64,000 nucleotides of DNA, from contig NZ_CP150170.1 of NCBI RefSeq assembly GCF_037963865.1, positions 4,216,001 to 4,280,000 on the forward strand. The letters run 5' to 3'. Within the stretch, counting starts at the first letter, position 1. Each line of letters opens with the position of its first letter. Source of the stretch: Paenibacillus sp. FSL R10-2734 (GTDB lineage: Bacteria > Bacillota > Bacilli > Paenibacillales > Paenibacillaceae). Position numbers and translations under genes: made by a program. The notes below the pieces were generated by a model that was not told the DNA's origin, ran no database searches, and worked only from the letters and a program-made list of their open reading frames with translations. Shown here piece after piece: positions 45,801 through 53,359 of this stretch.

Positions 45801-45858
45801 AAAACTGACCATTATGATTCAAATCATTAAACACAGTTCCAGTAATGGTTGCCGCCAT
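42844..45858 (-). CDS. DUF11 repeat surface-type protein with SdrD B-like start
   Basis: A 1004-residue protein with no signal peptide visible. Residues 1-75 resemble an SdrD B-type domain (GTVFNDLNHNGQFSSGEPGIP) but look internally shortened, because PKPACPPTTF follows directly. The rest is a chain of DUF11/conserved-repeat-domain units of about 123-130 residues, each with GQLLTYSVVVSNEGPS, SVPSQLENVEFSIDGG, FNPW and TTPDPDPGNNTS-like words. I count six full and two shortened units (about 330-460). Two full units are almost identical in DNA (period 369 bases near 43.9-44.5 kb). The tail is basic and Cys-rich (CQKCTK, CDKCRR). RBS GGAG lies ten bases before the ATG. A spore- or cell-surface role is inferred. 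Confidence 0.8.
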   Translation of the reverse strand: MAATITGTVFNDLNHNGQFSSGEPGIPKPACPPTTFTQPSGFTMSNGPRKLTVAVTTTQINNNTTIANQNFSHDSLVNQNVSQADVSVIITADPMPAVTGEIFTYTIVVTNAGPSLAENVMLIDAMPSQVTNTEFSVDGGATFNPWENSYSIGSLPNGASQTVIIIGTVDASTVGTITNTAMVTSTTPDSDPTNNTSTIDTPVIPSADISIINIGSPSPVIAGQLLTYTIIATNAGPSVAENVVLTDTAPSELASVEFSVDGGVTFNPWIDSYNLGTLVNGNTVTVILQGIVTSSSVGTITTTATINSTIPDPDLFNNISTAVTPIINTVDHLVENADYPSPVTSATENITLTDVVPSGLMNAQFSIDGGADVSSIIQEPDPTDNTSTIVTPMNGATDLSIVRTTIPDSVSPEQVLPYNLVVSNEGLFAADNIVVTESVPTVSSTTPDPDPGNDRSIIVTPVNASSDLSIVNTSSSDPVFPGQLLTYSVVVSNEGPSDATDVIVTESVPSQLENVEFSIDGGVTFNPWSGTYTIGTLGNSFGLMLIFRGTVINSVSGTITNTVTVDSTTPDPDPGNNTSIIITPVSASSDLSIVKTSSSDPVVPGQLLTYSVVVSNEGPSDATDVIVTESVPSQLENVEFSIDGGVTFNPWLGSYTIGTLGNSFGLTIIFRGTVINSASDAISNTVTVSSSTQDPDPANNTSTNHTPISVYADISVVKTASPNPVSPGQLLTFTVVVSNNGPSNAENVTLIDAVSNVLSNVEFSTNEGTTFAPWGGSLSIGTLANGASITILIRGMVSSYSSGPVTNTAIVNTTTPDLNPANNTSTVTLNVSETANLSIVKFGCPDQACPGQLLTYSIVVSNAGPSNAENVTLTDIVPSLIRNVEFSMNGGLNYVPWTGTHQLGKLANGSSVAVLIRGKISSFAEGMISNTATVHASTPDPEPSNNSSTFVIHIQKCDSSKESPKHRRSIKCQKCTKSHKCDKCRRAALKRKNRSRIVLRLKLK

Positions 45859-46287
45859 ATAGTCTAAGCTCCTTTCTCAACTGAACATTTTCAAATCCAC
45901 ACCTAACACCTAAACAAGCAATCATCTATTAATAGAAACACACAGAGTATTTTTCTCGTATTAGTAATACGCTTATATCTATTAGTGGGTGAGGGCTAAT
46001 GTACAATCTGGGTAATTATAATTATGTTTTTTGATTAAACCTGAGATAGAGCACCCTGCCTAGATTCCTTCAAGTACAACTGTCTTTCCTTCTCTGAACA
46101 CTATGTCTACTCTATGATCATCGGGCTTTCTATTAACTCGAAAGTATGAAGAATATTCTATAATAGTATGAGCTAGTAAACCTTATCGAAGTTAATAGAA
46201 TAAAGACAAAGGCATCGAATCTATGGATTCGATGCCTTTGTCTTTATCTTACTAGATCGATTCGAGCATGATCAAAAGTTTCTAAGT
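45859..46287. promoter_or_regulatory. Intergenic region with 7-1-7 palindrome
   Basis: This 429-base gap has no convincing gene. It holds the upstream region of the DUF11 gene, including the perfect dyad CGTATTA-G-TAATACG at 45957-45971, about 100 bases before its start. The right end carries the terminator of the anti-sigma gene at 46204-46243. The geometry recalls Fur-family sites, but the sequence does not match a box I know. Confidence 0.35.
46204..46243 (-). terminator. Terminator after anti-sigma gene
   Basis: Perfect 18-base arms (AGACAAAGGCATCGAATC and complement) with a TATG loop lie about 45 bases past the stop codon. Confidence 0.85.
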
Positions 46288-47196
46288 TCAATAAAGCGGC
46301 AACACTTCTTGTTTAAGCCCTGAAAAGAGTTCACCGGATTGATCAAAGAAGGTGTCAGGCAAATGATAATAAGCATCTCCCATAGATACGACTTTTAATT
46401 CAGGAATGATATACATGGCCATATTAGTTCCGTCCTTAAGGTTGAACTTGAGTTGATACGACTTCCCTTGGGATTGCGCCCCTGCAATAGCCTCGTATTC
46501 CTTATTGGTCAAATCTGCTTTTGTTGCGCTGTACAACCCCGTAATGATTGACTCCACAGAAGTATGATCAGTCATTTCTTTTAACACGTCATCCCCCACA
46601 TGATTAAGAACATGGATATCTTTTGCATGCTCCTTTAGATTCGACAAATCTAGATATTCCTTTGCTGTCATCGTAGAATCATCTACCTTCGCCACGATTT
46701 CTGCCAAATAATAATGTTCTTCAACCTTAACAGCGATGCGGAATTGGGATGGGTACGTCGGGATTTCATATAGCTGCCCTCCAACTGCGAACGTCGATGA
46801 ATAATCCTTTTCTACAACTTTATCTCCGTCGTTCTTCCCAATCTCTTGGTTCATATCAAAATCTAATGTTCCAAGTGATTTTTCAAGCTCCACTCCTGTG
46901 AACTTAAACTGAGCGCCATCGCCGACGAATGCATAACGAAATCCATTGTAATTTAAAATTTTACGAATTCCGGTGGGAGCTGAGACTGGCGTTTGCTGCG
47001 ATATTTGTGGTGAATTAGTCAACGAAGGCATCAGAGGGGATTTATAAATACCCACTCCTAACAACAATGCTGCGCAGGCAGCGATTGTTCCCCACTTCGC
47101 AAATGATTTCTTATTCGTCCGTTTTGCTGTGTTGGCGTTTTCCACCAGATTGCCGTCTACATAACCAATAGTCTTAAAGAGATCTTTATTATTCAT
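46288..47196 (-). CDS. Probable anti-sigma factor, single-pass membrane protein
   Basis: A 302-residue protein. It has a short N-terminal cytoplasmic part (KDLFKTIGYVDGNLVENA), one membrane segment at about 36-52 (WGTIAACAALLLGVGIY) and an extracytoplasmic domain of about 240 residues that I do not recognise. Its start overlaps the stop of the ECF sigma gene by four bases, the usual arrangement for a membrane anti-sigma factor. The N-terminal part would hold the sigma factor, and the outer domain would sense an unknown signal. Confidence 0.72.
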   Translation of the reverse strand: MNNKDLFKTIGYVDGNLVENANTAKRTNKKSFAKWGTIAACAALLLGVGIYKSPLMPSLTNSPQISQQTPVSAPTGIRKILNYNGFRYAFVGDGAQFKFTGVELEKSLGTLDFDMNQEIGKNDGDKVVEKDYSSTFAVGGQLYEIPTYPSQFRIAVKVEEHYYLAEIVAKVDDSTMTAKEYLDLSNLKEHAKDIHVLNHVGDDVLKEMTDHTSVESIITGLYSATKADLTNKEYEAIAGAQSQGKSYQLKFNLKDGTNMAMYIIPELKVVSMGDAYYHLPDTFFDQSGELFSGLKQEVLPLY

Positions 47197-47750
47197 AGGA
47201 TATAACCCTCTTTCTTAAGGAATGTTTGGAGTTTTTTTCGTGTTCTGAAAAGAACAGATTTGGTTTTACTTTCACTTATTGAAAATCGTGTTGCGATATC
47301 AGCCAAAGAATCAGAGTACCAGTATCGTCTTAAAAAAATATTCCGATGATCTTCGTTAATGTTGTGCAGGAATTTGCTTATGGATTCTGCCATTTGTTCT
47401 TCCTCGTATTGGCTCTCAACATTGTCAGAAGAGGATAAACAATCGTTTAATTCATCAAGGATCGTATCAAACTTTTTATTCCGCTTTTTGGCCATGTAAT
47501 AATCGTATTTATTCAAGGCGATATTTCGCGTGATTCTCCCTAGAAAAGATGACAGCTTTTCAGGAGTTTTCGGCGGTATCGCTTCCCACGCTCCAAGAAA
47601 GGTATCGTTCACGCATTCTTCCGAATCTTCAACATTAGACAGAATATTTTGGGCGATCCGGGAACAATAATTTTTGTATTTTTTTGATGTTTCTTCTATT
47701 GCTGTTTCATTGCGCGCAAAGTACAGCTGTATGATTTCACTATCTTCCAC
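47193..47750 (-). CDS. ECF-type RNA polymerase sigma factor
   Basis: A 185-residue group IV sigma factor. Region 2 includes NILSNVEDSEECVNDTFLGAWEAIP with FLGRITRNIALNKYDYY, and region 4 includes FLRRYWYSDSLADIATRFSISESKTKSVLFRTRKKL. The reading frame is open to 47786, but that codon is a GTG without a ribosome site. Family members begin with EDSEIIQLYFAR, which points to the GTG at 47750 behind GGAAG. It is coupled to a membrane anti-sigma gene and probably controls its own operon; no target promoter was identified. Confidence 0.86.
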   Translation of the reverse strand: MEDSEIIQLYFARNETAIEETSKKYKNYCSRIAQNILSNVEDSEECVNDTFLGAWEAIPPKTPEKLSSFLGRITRNIALNKYDYYMAKKRNKKFDTILDELNDCLSSSDNVESQYEEEQMAESISKFLHNINEDHRNIFLRRYWYSDSLADIATRFSISESKTKSVLFRTRKKLQTFLKKEGYIL

Positions 47751-47966
47751 TCCATCACTTCCGTTCAGTTTGATTAAGGCCTTCACTTATAAAGTAGGAA
47801 AAGAAAGGTTTTGGTTGCAAAAAAAATTATTTTTGTATGTAAACAAAGCGAGAAAACATTTTATGTCATCATAAGCTTCGACATTCAATGCCAATAATAT
47901 GACGTGTGATCTTATCATTTTGATTCCTGAGGTTGTCTTCATTGAGCAATGCGCCTATGAAAAAAA

Positions 47967-47999
47967 AGCCGGTGTACCCTTTAATGGGAAACACCGGCT
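47967..47999 (-). terminator. Terminator after alpha/beta hydrolase gene
   Basis: AGCCGGTGT pairs with ACACCGGCT around an inner loop, and read leftward it is followed by a run of eight T. Confidence 0.8.
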
Positions 48000-48077
48000 A
48001 ATATATTTCAAATCGAAATAAACTAAACCCTCAAGGTTTTTGTACATGAATTGCCTTCTTTATTGTCCTGTCTTTAC

Positions 48078-48941
48078 TCATAATTGTTTTATAAACCAGG
48101 GCTTAATCAATGGTAAAACCACGGCTGGTTGCATAGCTTTTGTATGATCCATTTGAGTTCCCGTTAGGATTTCAACATCCCAGCCTAAATCAATCAGCTT
48201 TGCTTTATTCTTTTTTAATATCCCAGCGATATCAACAGTAACATTCCCGAATTTTTCGCCGTATACGATGGTATCATTTTCTCCTGCAAAAGCTAGTTTT
48301 GGAAGACTAAGCAAATGGTGAATATTGCGTTCATCAAAAGCAGTGAGACTCTCGTATAAGGCAACAAATTGAGCTGTTACACGGGGATCTATCGATACCT
48401 TAATGTTATCCCAGTCTATCTCATCTGGTTTCTCTGTTTCAATAGGACTTTCAGCTGGCTCATTTTGATTACTCAAAGCTTGGGTGTGTGTTTTGTGAGT
48501 TACAATCATCATCTCTTGATAGGGACCCTTATAAGGCGGAAAACCTCCCATGACCAAGCTCTCCAGACGATTTGACCTGATAGCCAATTGTAGTCCAACT
48601 AACGCTAGCCAGGAATAGCCGTAATAGCTAAAGCTCTTAATATTCATTTCATCAGCAATGAGGAGGAGATCCTTCACAATATGGTCTACGGTTAGGTTCT
48701 CCACTGGATGTTGAAAGAGATGACCTTCATAATCAAAATAAAGCACTTGAAACGTATCCGCGAGACCTTCAACAAAATGTTCACCTAATTCAGGGTCTAC
48801 GCCCCATAGCTTTAGATTCTCAGCCTCCTGATTGTACACGGATTTTTTAGCGATAGGTAACATGATCGTTGGACGATCTGAGCCTCCCGTTAATCCTACT
48901 TCTATTGCTGAATGGTTGGTTAATCGTATGATCTTTTTCAA
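48078..48941 (-). CDS. Alpha/beta hydrolase family protein
   Basis: A 287-residue cytoplasmic hydrolase-fold protein. The nucleophile elbow is SYYGYSWLALVGLQLA at about 105-120, where Ser sits in G-Y-S-W-L rather than the usual GxSxG. A probable acid is in FAGENDTIVYGEKFG, and His in QMDHTKAMQPAVVLP, so the triad may be complete. AGGAG lies upstream. It faces the double-MerR gene divergently and could be controlled by it. The substrate is unknown. Confidence 0.78.
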   Translation of the reverse strand: MKKIIRLTNHSAIEVGLTGGSDRPTIMLPIAKKSVYNQEAENLKLWGVDPELGEHFVEGLADTFQVLYFDYEGHLFQHPVENLTVDHIVKDLLLIADEMNIKSFSYYGYSWLALVGLQLAIRSNRLESLVMGGFPPYKGPYQEMMIVTHKTHTQALSNQNEPAESPIETEKPDEIDWDNIKVSIDPRVTAQFVALYESLTAFDERNIHHLLSLPKLAFAGENDTIVYGEKFGNVTVDIAGILKKNKAKLIDLGWDVEILTGTQMDHTKAMQPAVVLPLIKPWFIKQL

Positions 48942-49076
48942 ACAATCCTCTCCTTACTGTTTTATAAAAATATCATATAACATTCATGCAATCTTTCGGT
49001 TTATCCCATTCTAAGCCTTGATATATCTTGATTAATTAGATTTAATGTTGTTGTAGCACTTGAAGGTTTAACTTGA

Positions 49077-49796
49077 ATGTTTGGAGCGATGGCCATTATG
49101 GAAGATATTTATACACCAACAATGATAGCTAAGCAATTAAATGTAAGTACTACTACGTTAAGAAGATACGAAGATCAAAACTTAGTTCCCGAAGTACCAA
49201 GAACCGCTAGCAATCGCCGGTGTTACACAGCCATTCATGTCAAAGCTTTTATTACGATTCGGGCACTTTTGCAAGGATATGAGATTCCTGTTGTGTACGA
49301 TGTGATGAGAAAGATTAAAGCTCGGCAAATGGAGTATGCACTTTGGTCAATCAATCAGGAGCAGCATAATACACAAGCAGAAAAGCTTAGGTTAGAGGAA
49401 GTATTACGCATGTTCCGTAATGCAGATTTATCAAAATACAAAGATTTAGAGGTAACAAATGCAATGACTATTGGTGAAGTTGCACAAATGGCAGGCGTTA
49501 AGCCTTCAGCCATTCGCCATTGGGAACAAGAAGGACTAATTACTTCGAATAGAAACAAAAACAACGGCTATAGAGTCTATACTTTAACGGAATTAAGAAA
49601 GATTATATTGATCAGCAGTTTAAGGAAGACCGTGTATTTTATCGAGAATATGAAACAGCTACTGAATGAAATAGAGACACAAAACTACAAAAAAGTTGAA
49701 ATGTCCTTCGAGCTTGCATTGCAAAAATTGAACAGTCAATTAATGAAGCAGTTTTTGGGGATCGCCGAGCTTATGAAATATGTGAAATACTATTGA
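49077..49796 (+). CDS. MerR-type regulator with two MerR DNA-binding domains
   Basis: A 239-residue protein. One MerR helix-turn-helix spans about 12-75 (YTPTMIAKQLNVSTTTLRRYE with NRRCYTAIHV), and a second spans about 130-195 (TIGEVAQMAGVKPSAIRHWE with GYRVYTLTEL). They are joined by a helical stretch of about 50 residues. No effector-binding domain follows beyond about 40 residues. Most MerR proteins have one such domain and act as dimers; here one chain has both. The start could also be the ATG at 49098 (MEDIY), with GGAG 11 bases before. It is divergent from the alpha/beta hydrolase gene. Confidence 0.83.
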   Translation: MFGAMAIMEDIYTPTMIAKQLNVSTTTLRRYEDQNLVPEVPRTASNRRCYTAIHVKAFITIRALLQGYEIPVVYDVMRKIKARQMEYALWSINQEQHNTQAEKLRLEEVLRMFRNADLSKYKDLEVTNAMTIGEVAQMAGVKPSAIRHWEQEGLITSNRNKNNGYRVYTLTELRKIILISSLRKTVYFIENMKQLLNEIETQNYKKVEMSFELALQKLNSQLMKQFLGIAELMKYVKYY

Positions 49797-49859
49797 GTAA
49801 GCATAGATTTTTGGGGGACATAATCACGCTTCCTTAAAATCATTTATAAGAACGCAAAA

Positions 49860-49885
49860 AACTCCGTCCCTGAAAGGACGGAGTT
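49860..49885. terminator. Bidirectional terminator between MerR and VOC genes
   Basis: AACTCCGTCC pairs with GGACGGAGTT, with an A-run on the left that gives a T-run for leftward transcripts. Confidence 0.75.
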
Positions 49886-49934
49886 GATTCCGATAGTTTA
49901 ACAATCTAGATTTCTGCACGCCGTGACCGTTTAT

Positions 49935-50288
49935 CTAATGTCCATGAGCAAGGATGTTGATAAGTTTGCCAAATGGGTCGCGGACATAGAATCGCCGAAC
50001 ACCCCAAGGCTCATCAACAGGTCCGTATTCTATCGTATATCCAGCACTCTTCATACGTTCAAACACTGCATCGACATCATCTACTTCAATCGATAGATCA
50101 GGAGTAGGCGTATTGGAGCCGCCTTGTGAGGCGAAGCTTATTTGAATGTTCTCCTTCCCGAGTAAGCCGTATGTTTCAATCCAACCATGATCCATCAATA
50201 AATCAAGCTCGAGTACGTCCTGGTAAAAGCTTTTTGCTGCCGAAACATTCTGAGTTTTAATATTTGTGACAATTCGTTTTACTCTCAT
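49935..50288 (-). CDS. VOC family protein (glyoxalase/bleomycin resistance fold)
   Basis: A 117-residue vicinal-oxygen-chelate protein. Family marks are AAKSFYQDVLELDLLMDHGW near 18-37, LSIEVDDVDAVFERMKSAGYTIEYGP near 66-91 and WGVRRFYVRDPFGKLINIL at the end. It could be a dioxygenase, isomerase or resistance protein; nothing in the sequence decides. It ends near a strong terminator and follows the phosphotransferase gene on the same strand by about 75 bases. Confidence 0.86.
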   Translation of the reverse strand: MRVKRIVTNIKTQNVSAAKSFYQDVLELDLLMDHGWIETYGLLGKENIQISFASQGGSNTPTPDLSIEVDDVDAVFERMKSAGYTIEYGPVDEPWGVRRFYVRDPFGKLINILAHGH

Positions 50289-50364
50289 TCTCAGACCTCA
50301 ATTCTAATGGTATACTTTTTTAATTTTATTCAATTATCCTGTCCGTGAGCGGAATATTCGATTT

Positions 50365-51165
50365 CTATATCCAACCTTCGAAATGATCTGTTACAAAACG
50401 AATCTCACTCTCATAATGAGCCAAGTGACCCTCATCAACCATTTGTTGATAGGCAGGATTCCCATCGGCAGCACCATTTTTCAACGTATCGCACAGTACT
50501 ATCAAACGTTGAATAATCCACTGTCGCAGATTATTAGGGATAGGAATTTCATAAGATTCAAAAAACAAATGAATTCGCCGACGGCGCTCTACGGCATGTA
50601 TTTCATATTGGTATGCTACTGTGGTTCCAGCAGAATGGTCAGGTGCGAAACTCGCAAGTGGAACAGATGTGTAAAGGGTGTACGCAATGTCCCACATACG
50701 CGGACCTGGGCCTGCCATGTCATAATCAATCAGCGCCACAGGAGCCTTCTTTTGGAAGACAACATTATACAACCCTGCGTCATTATGACAGATCACTTCG
50801 TGTTCGGTATCGTCGGCATAGCTAAGCTGCCATTTGTCTTCCGTATTGGGACTAAACACTTTAGTCGCATCATGGAAACGACGCATAAGGCGTGCCAAGC
50901 CCACTAGCGTTTCGTCCGACCACATGTACGGTTCAAGTTTTGGATAATTGTTTCCTGGCGCTTCTCCAGAAATAAATGTCAATATTTCACGACCAGAATT
51001 ATCGATTCCGAGAAATCTTGGTGCTCCCTCATATCCTTGTTTTTCCAAATGTTTAAGTAGTTCATGAACATTCGAACTCCAATAACCTATAGGGCGTCGA
51101 ACAGTGTTCTCGATACGGACTATGTGATTTACATTGCCGCCTTTTAACACTTCTTCCTGAGTCAT
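50365..51165 (-). CDS. Aminoglycoside phosphotransferase family protein
   Basis: A 266-residue kinase-like fold protein. The catalytic loop is VICHNDAGLYNVVF (HxDxxxxN) at about 132-145, and the metal-binding Asp is in ALIDYDMAGPGPRMWDIAYTLY at about 151-172. The N-terminal nucleotide lobe is short (INH-like IVRIENTVRRP). The APH group includes antibiotic, choline and other small-molecule kinases, so antibiotic resistance should not be assumed. AGGA precedes the ATG. Confidence 0.84.
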   Translation of the reverse strand: MTQEEVLKGGNVNHIVRIENTVRRPIGYWSSNVHELLKHLEKQGYEGAPRFLGIDNSGREILTFISGEAPGNNYPKLEPYMWSDETLVGLARLMRRFHDATKVFSPNTEDKWQLSYADDTEHEVICHNDAGLYNVVFQKKAPVALIDYDMAGPGPRMWDIAYTLYTSVPLASFAPDHSAGTTVAYQYEIHAVERRRRIHLFFESYEIPIPNNLRQWIIQRLIVLCDTLKNGAADGNPAYQQMVDEGHLAHYESEIRFVTDHFEGWI

Positions 51166-51329
51166 TTAGTTTTATTCCTCCTGGGGACTATTCCCCTAAT
51201 AATAACAAAATGTACAAGTTATTGTTTATAGAGAACAATTAAAACTAAACTTCCCGTTCGAATAAGAATTGGGTCAGAGGTATGAGACTTCATTTAAATG
51301 AACCTTCTTTGGCATACTAAAATAAACAA

Positions 51330-51351
51330 AGGGCTACCTCTCGGCAGCCCT
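51330..51351 (-). terminator. Probable terminator after second YtmO-like gene
   Basis: AGGGCT...AGCCCT arms with an inner GCC-type stem lie about 60 bases past the leftward stop codon. No long T-run follows, so the call is moderate. Confidence 0.45.
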
Positions 51352-51408
51352 CTCATGTATGAACTATAGTTCACCATTTGCTTAGCAAATAGATCTCTTC
51401 CTTAATCA

Positions 51409-52359
51409 TTAGTTAGAATTCAAGCAAGCACGGGCAAGCAGCTCAAATGAACGCAGCCGTTTCTCATAGTCTGGAATCATAGTAACGATAATGAATTCAT
51501 CAACTCCATACAAGTGAGATAACTGTTCCAGCTTTTTTTTAATGCTTTCGGGTGTGCCTATCAGCAGCTTACGTTCCAAAAGCTTGGATTTCTCTTCGGC
51601 TGAGCCTTCTTGTTGGAACAATGTCATACCCGTAGAGGCGAGCTTCTCTGCTTCTTCCTCAGTATCTGCGCAAATGACACCAACAGCTACGATAGCCCGC
51701 GGAACAGGTGCAATTGAAGAAGGAATGAAATCTTCTCGGTAAGCTTGCAAAATCTCCTCCCCAGCTACATCGCTCATGAATTGACCAAACACATAGCCTG
51801 CGCCAAACTCGGCAGCATATGCCGCACTTTTCTTGTTTGTTCCCAGCATCCACAGCTCTGGCGATTCGGGTGGAGTCGGACGGGCGGTTATCTGACGTCC
51901 TTCATATGAATAGTTGCCCTGCAACAATTCGGTGACTCCCTTAAGCAGTTCCGGCATTTTCCAAACATTTTCGAGAAAATTTCCGCTCAGCGCTAAGCTT
52001 ACTTCAGCAGCACCGCCAGGAGCCCTGCCTAACCCAAGGTCGATGCGTCCCGGATATAAACTTGCCAGCAAATGAAAAGACTCTACCACCTTCAGTGGTT
52101 TATAGTGTGGCAGCAATAACGCTCCCGACCCGATGCGGATATGCTGTGTTTTCGCTCCAATATGCGACAAAAATACCTCAGTCGAGGTACACGCTAAGCC
52201 CGACATATCATGATGTTCGGCAACCCAATAACGAGTATATCCCAATTTTTCAGCTGTTTGAGCCAGCACTACTGCTTGTCCCAAAGCAAAACCTGCATCC
52301 ACATTATCAAATACAGGCACGAGATCTAATACGCTGAGTTTAAATGATGTTGTTGTCAT
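51409..52359 (-). CDS. LLM class flavin-dependent oxidoreductase (MsnO8 group)
   Basis: A 316-residue luciferase-like protein, paralogous to the enzyme at 19756-20772. It has LSVLDLVPVFDNVDAGFALGQ at the start, YWVAEHHDMSGLACTSTEVFLSHIG near 43-67 and LYPGRIDLGLGRAPGG near 100-115. Its start lies 20 bases inside the end of the preceding 120-residue reading frame, suggesting linked translation. No FMN reductase is adjacent. The substrate is unknown. Confidence 0.88.
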   Translation of the reverse strand: MTTTSFKLSVLDLVPVFDNVDAGFALGQAVVLAQTAEKLGYTRYWVAEHHDMSGLACTSTEVFLSHIGAKTQHIRIGSGALLLPHYKPLKVVESFHLLASLYPGRIDLGLGRAPGGAAEVSLALSGNFLENVWKMPELLKGVTELLQGNYSYEGRQITARPTPPESPELWMLGTNKKSAAYAAEFGAGYVFGQFMSDVAGEEILQAYREDFIPSSIAPVPRAIVAVGVICADTEEEAEKLASTGMTLFQQEGSAEEKSKLLERKLLIGTPESIKKKLEQLSHLYGVDEFIIVTMIPDYEKRLRSFELLARACLNSN

Positions 52360-52702
52360 GGCTACGTCCTACTCGAGGGTTTCGGTAAAATTCAATCATA
52401 TCGATAAAACTAACCTTATAATTGCCAGCTACCGCAGCCAGGTCATACATTCGTCCATGGCCGTCATCTTTGGATGCGAATACAATATCATGCCGCAGCT
52501 TATCCATAATCACTTTGCCGATGAACTGGCGCTCGTATTCCGCATATTTTTTTTTGAACTCTTCATTAAATTCCCACAGGTCCTGGTATGATCGTTCGAG
52601 CATTGCATTTACCAAGGTCAGTTCATTGCCCTCTTTTTGCACCGCTACGTAATAATTCCCACGTTCATCCTTGATCAAATCCTTATACAACTCAACGTTC
52701 AA
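52340..52702 (-). CDS. Unknown 120-residue protein overlapping a flavin oxidoreductase gene
   Basis: I do not recognise this protein. It is charged, with an acidic/Lys-rich helical middle (LWEFNEEFKKKYAEYERQF) and no signal peptide, membrane segment or cysteine cluster. It has a plausible upstream site (AGGAG near its ATG), a normal composition, and its 3' end overlaps the luciferase-like gene by 20 bases. The overlap and shared strand argue for a real gene translated with the oxidoreductase. Confidence 0.6.
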   Translation of the reverse strand: MNVELYKDLIKDERGNYYVAVQKEGNELTLVNAMLERSYQDLWEFNEEFKKKYAEYERQFIGKVIMDKLRHDIVFASKDDGHGRMYDLAAVAGNYKVSFIDMIEFYRNPRVGRSHDNNII

Positions 52703-52758
52703 AGTTAACGTCTCCTCTCTGATTATCTAAGGGATAACTACTCCTTTAGAACCTAGCC

Positions 52759-53208
52759 TTATATACTTGCTGTCAGCACTGTTGGCTCTGTAGTAATTTG
52801 TACGTTTCCTGCTACAGCTCTGGAGATCATGCAAGAGCCTTCTGCTTTATGGGCAATACGAATAGCTTTATCGATATCGTCCTGTGACGCTTCTTTAGAA
52901 AGTGTGATTACAGGTGAATGTTTGATCGCATCATATGTAAAAATGTTATTCGTTACATCCACCGTCGCCTCTGACGTTAAGGTCAGACTTGAAGTTGTAA
53001 GCTCAGATCGCTCCAGCATGGCTGCAAGTGTAATGAGATAGCAGGTTGCTGCTGCACCGAGAAGCATCTCATCTGGATTCGTTCCAACTCCGGGGCCGCC
53101 CATTTCTTTCGGAATGGAGATTTGCGTCTTGAGCTGTCCCGCTTCAATCATTCCGTCACTGTTACGACCGCCGTTCCATACGGCATTTAATATAAATGGG
53201 TGTTTCAT
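52759..53208 (-). CDS. OsmC family peroxiredoxin-like protein
   Basis: A 149-residue OsmC/Ohr-type protein, most like the SACOL1771 subgroup. Segments are GGPGVGTNPDEMLLGAAATCYLITLAAML near 37-65, with the first redox Cys, and AEGSCMISRAVAGNVQI near 121-137, with the second. The two cysteines would reduce organic peroxides with a thiol donor. It starts opposite the deaminase gene. Confidence 0.87.
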   Translation of the reverse strand: MKHPFILNAVWNGGRNSDGMIEAGQLKTQISIPKEMGGPGVGTNPDEMLLGAAATCYLITLAAMLERSELTTSSLTLTSEATVDVTNNIFTYDAIKHSPVITLSKEASQDDIDKAIRIAHKAEGSCMISRAVAGNVQITTEPTVLTASI

Positions 53209-53359
53209 TTCTAGATGTCCTCCCTATCTTAAAATTGCATGGCATATTTTTAATCGAATACTTTACATGCTAACATAGAAGAATGCGGTGAACAAACAGG
53301 CTTAGGCCTACTGTTCGTGAGATTTATCTATAAATTAAATTTCAGGAGGCTCTATCATC

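Noticed and set aside
50365..51165. Antibiotic resistance by aminoglycoside phosphotransferase
   Set aside because: Only the general APH fold is visible; no features of a known resistance enzyme were recognised and there is no mobile context.
51355..51375. AACTATAGTT elements near several genes (also near 25910, 53900 and 54980)
   Set aside because: The short AT-rich palindromes sit at inconsistent positions relative to starts and stops, so a shared regulatory role is not supported.
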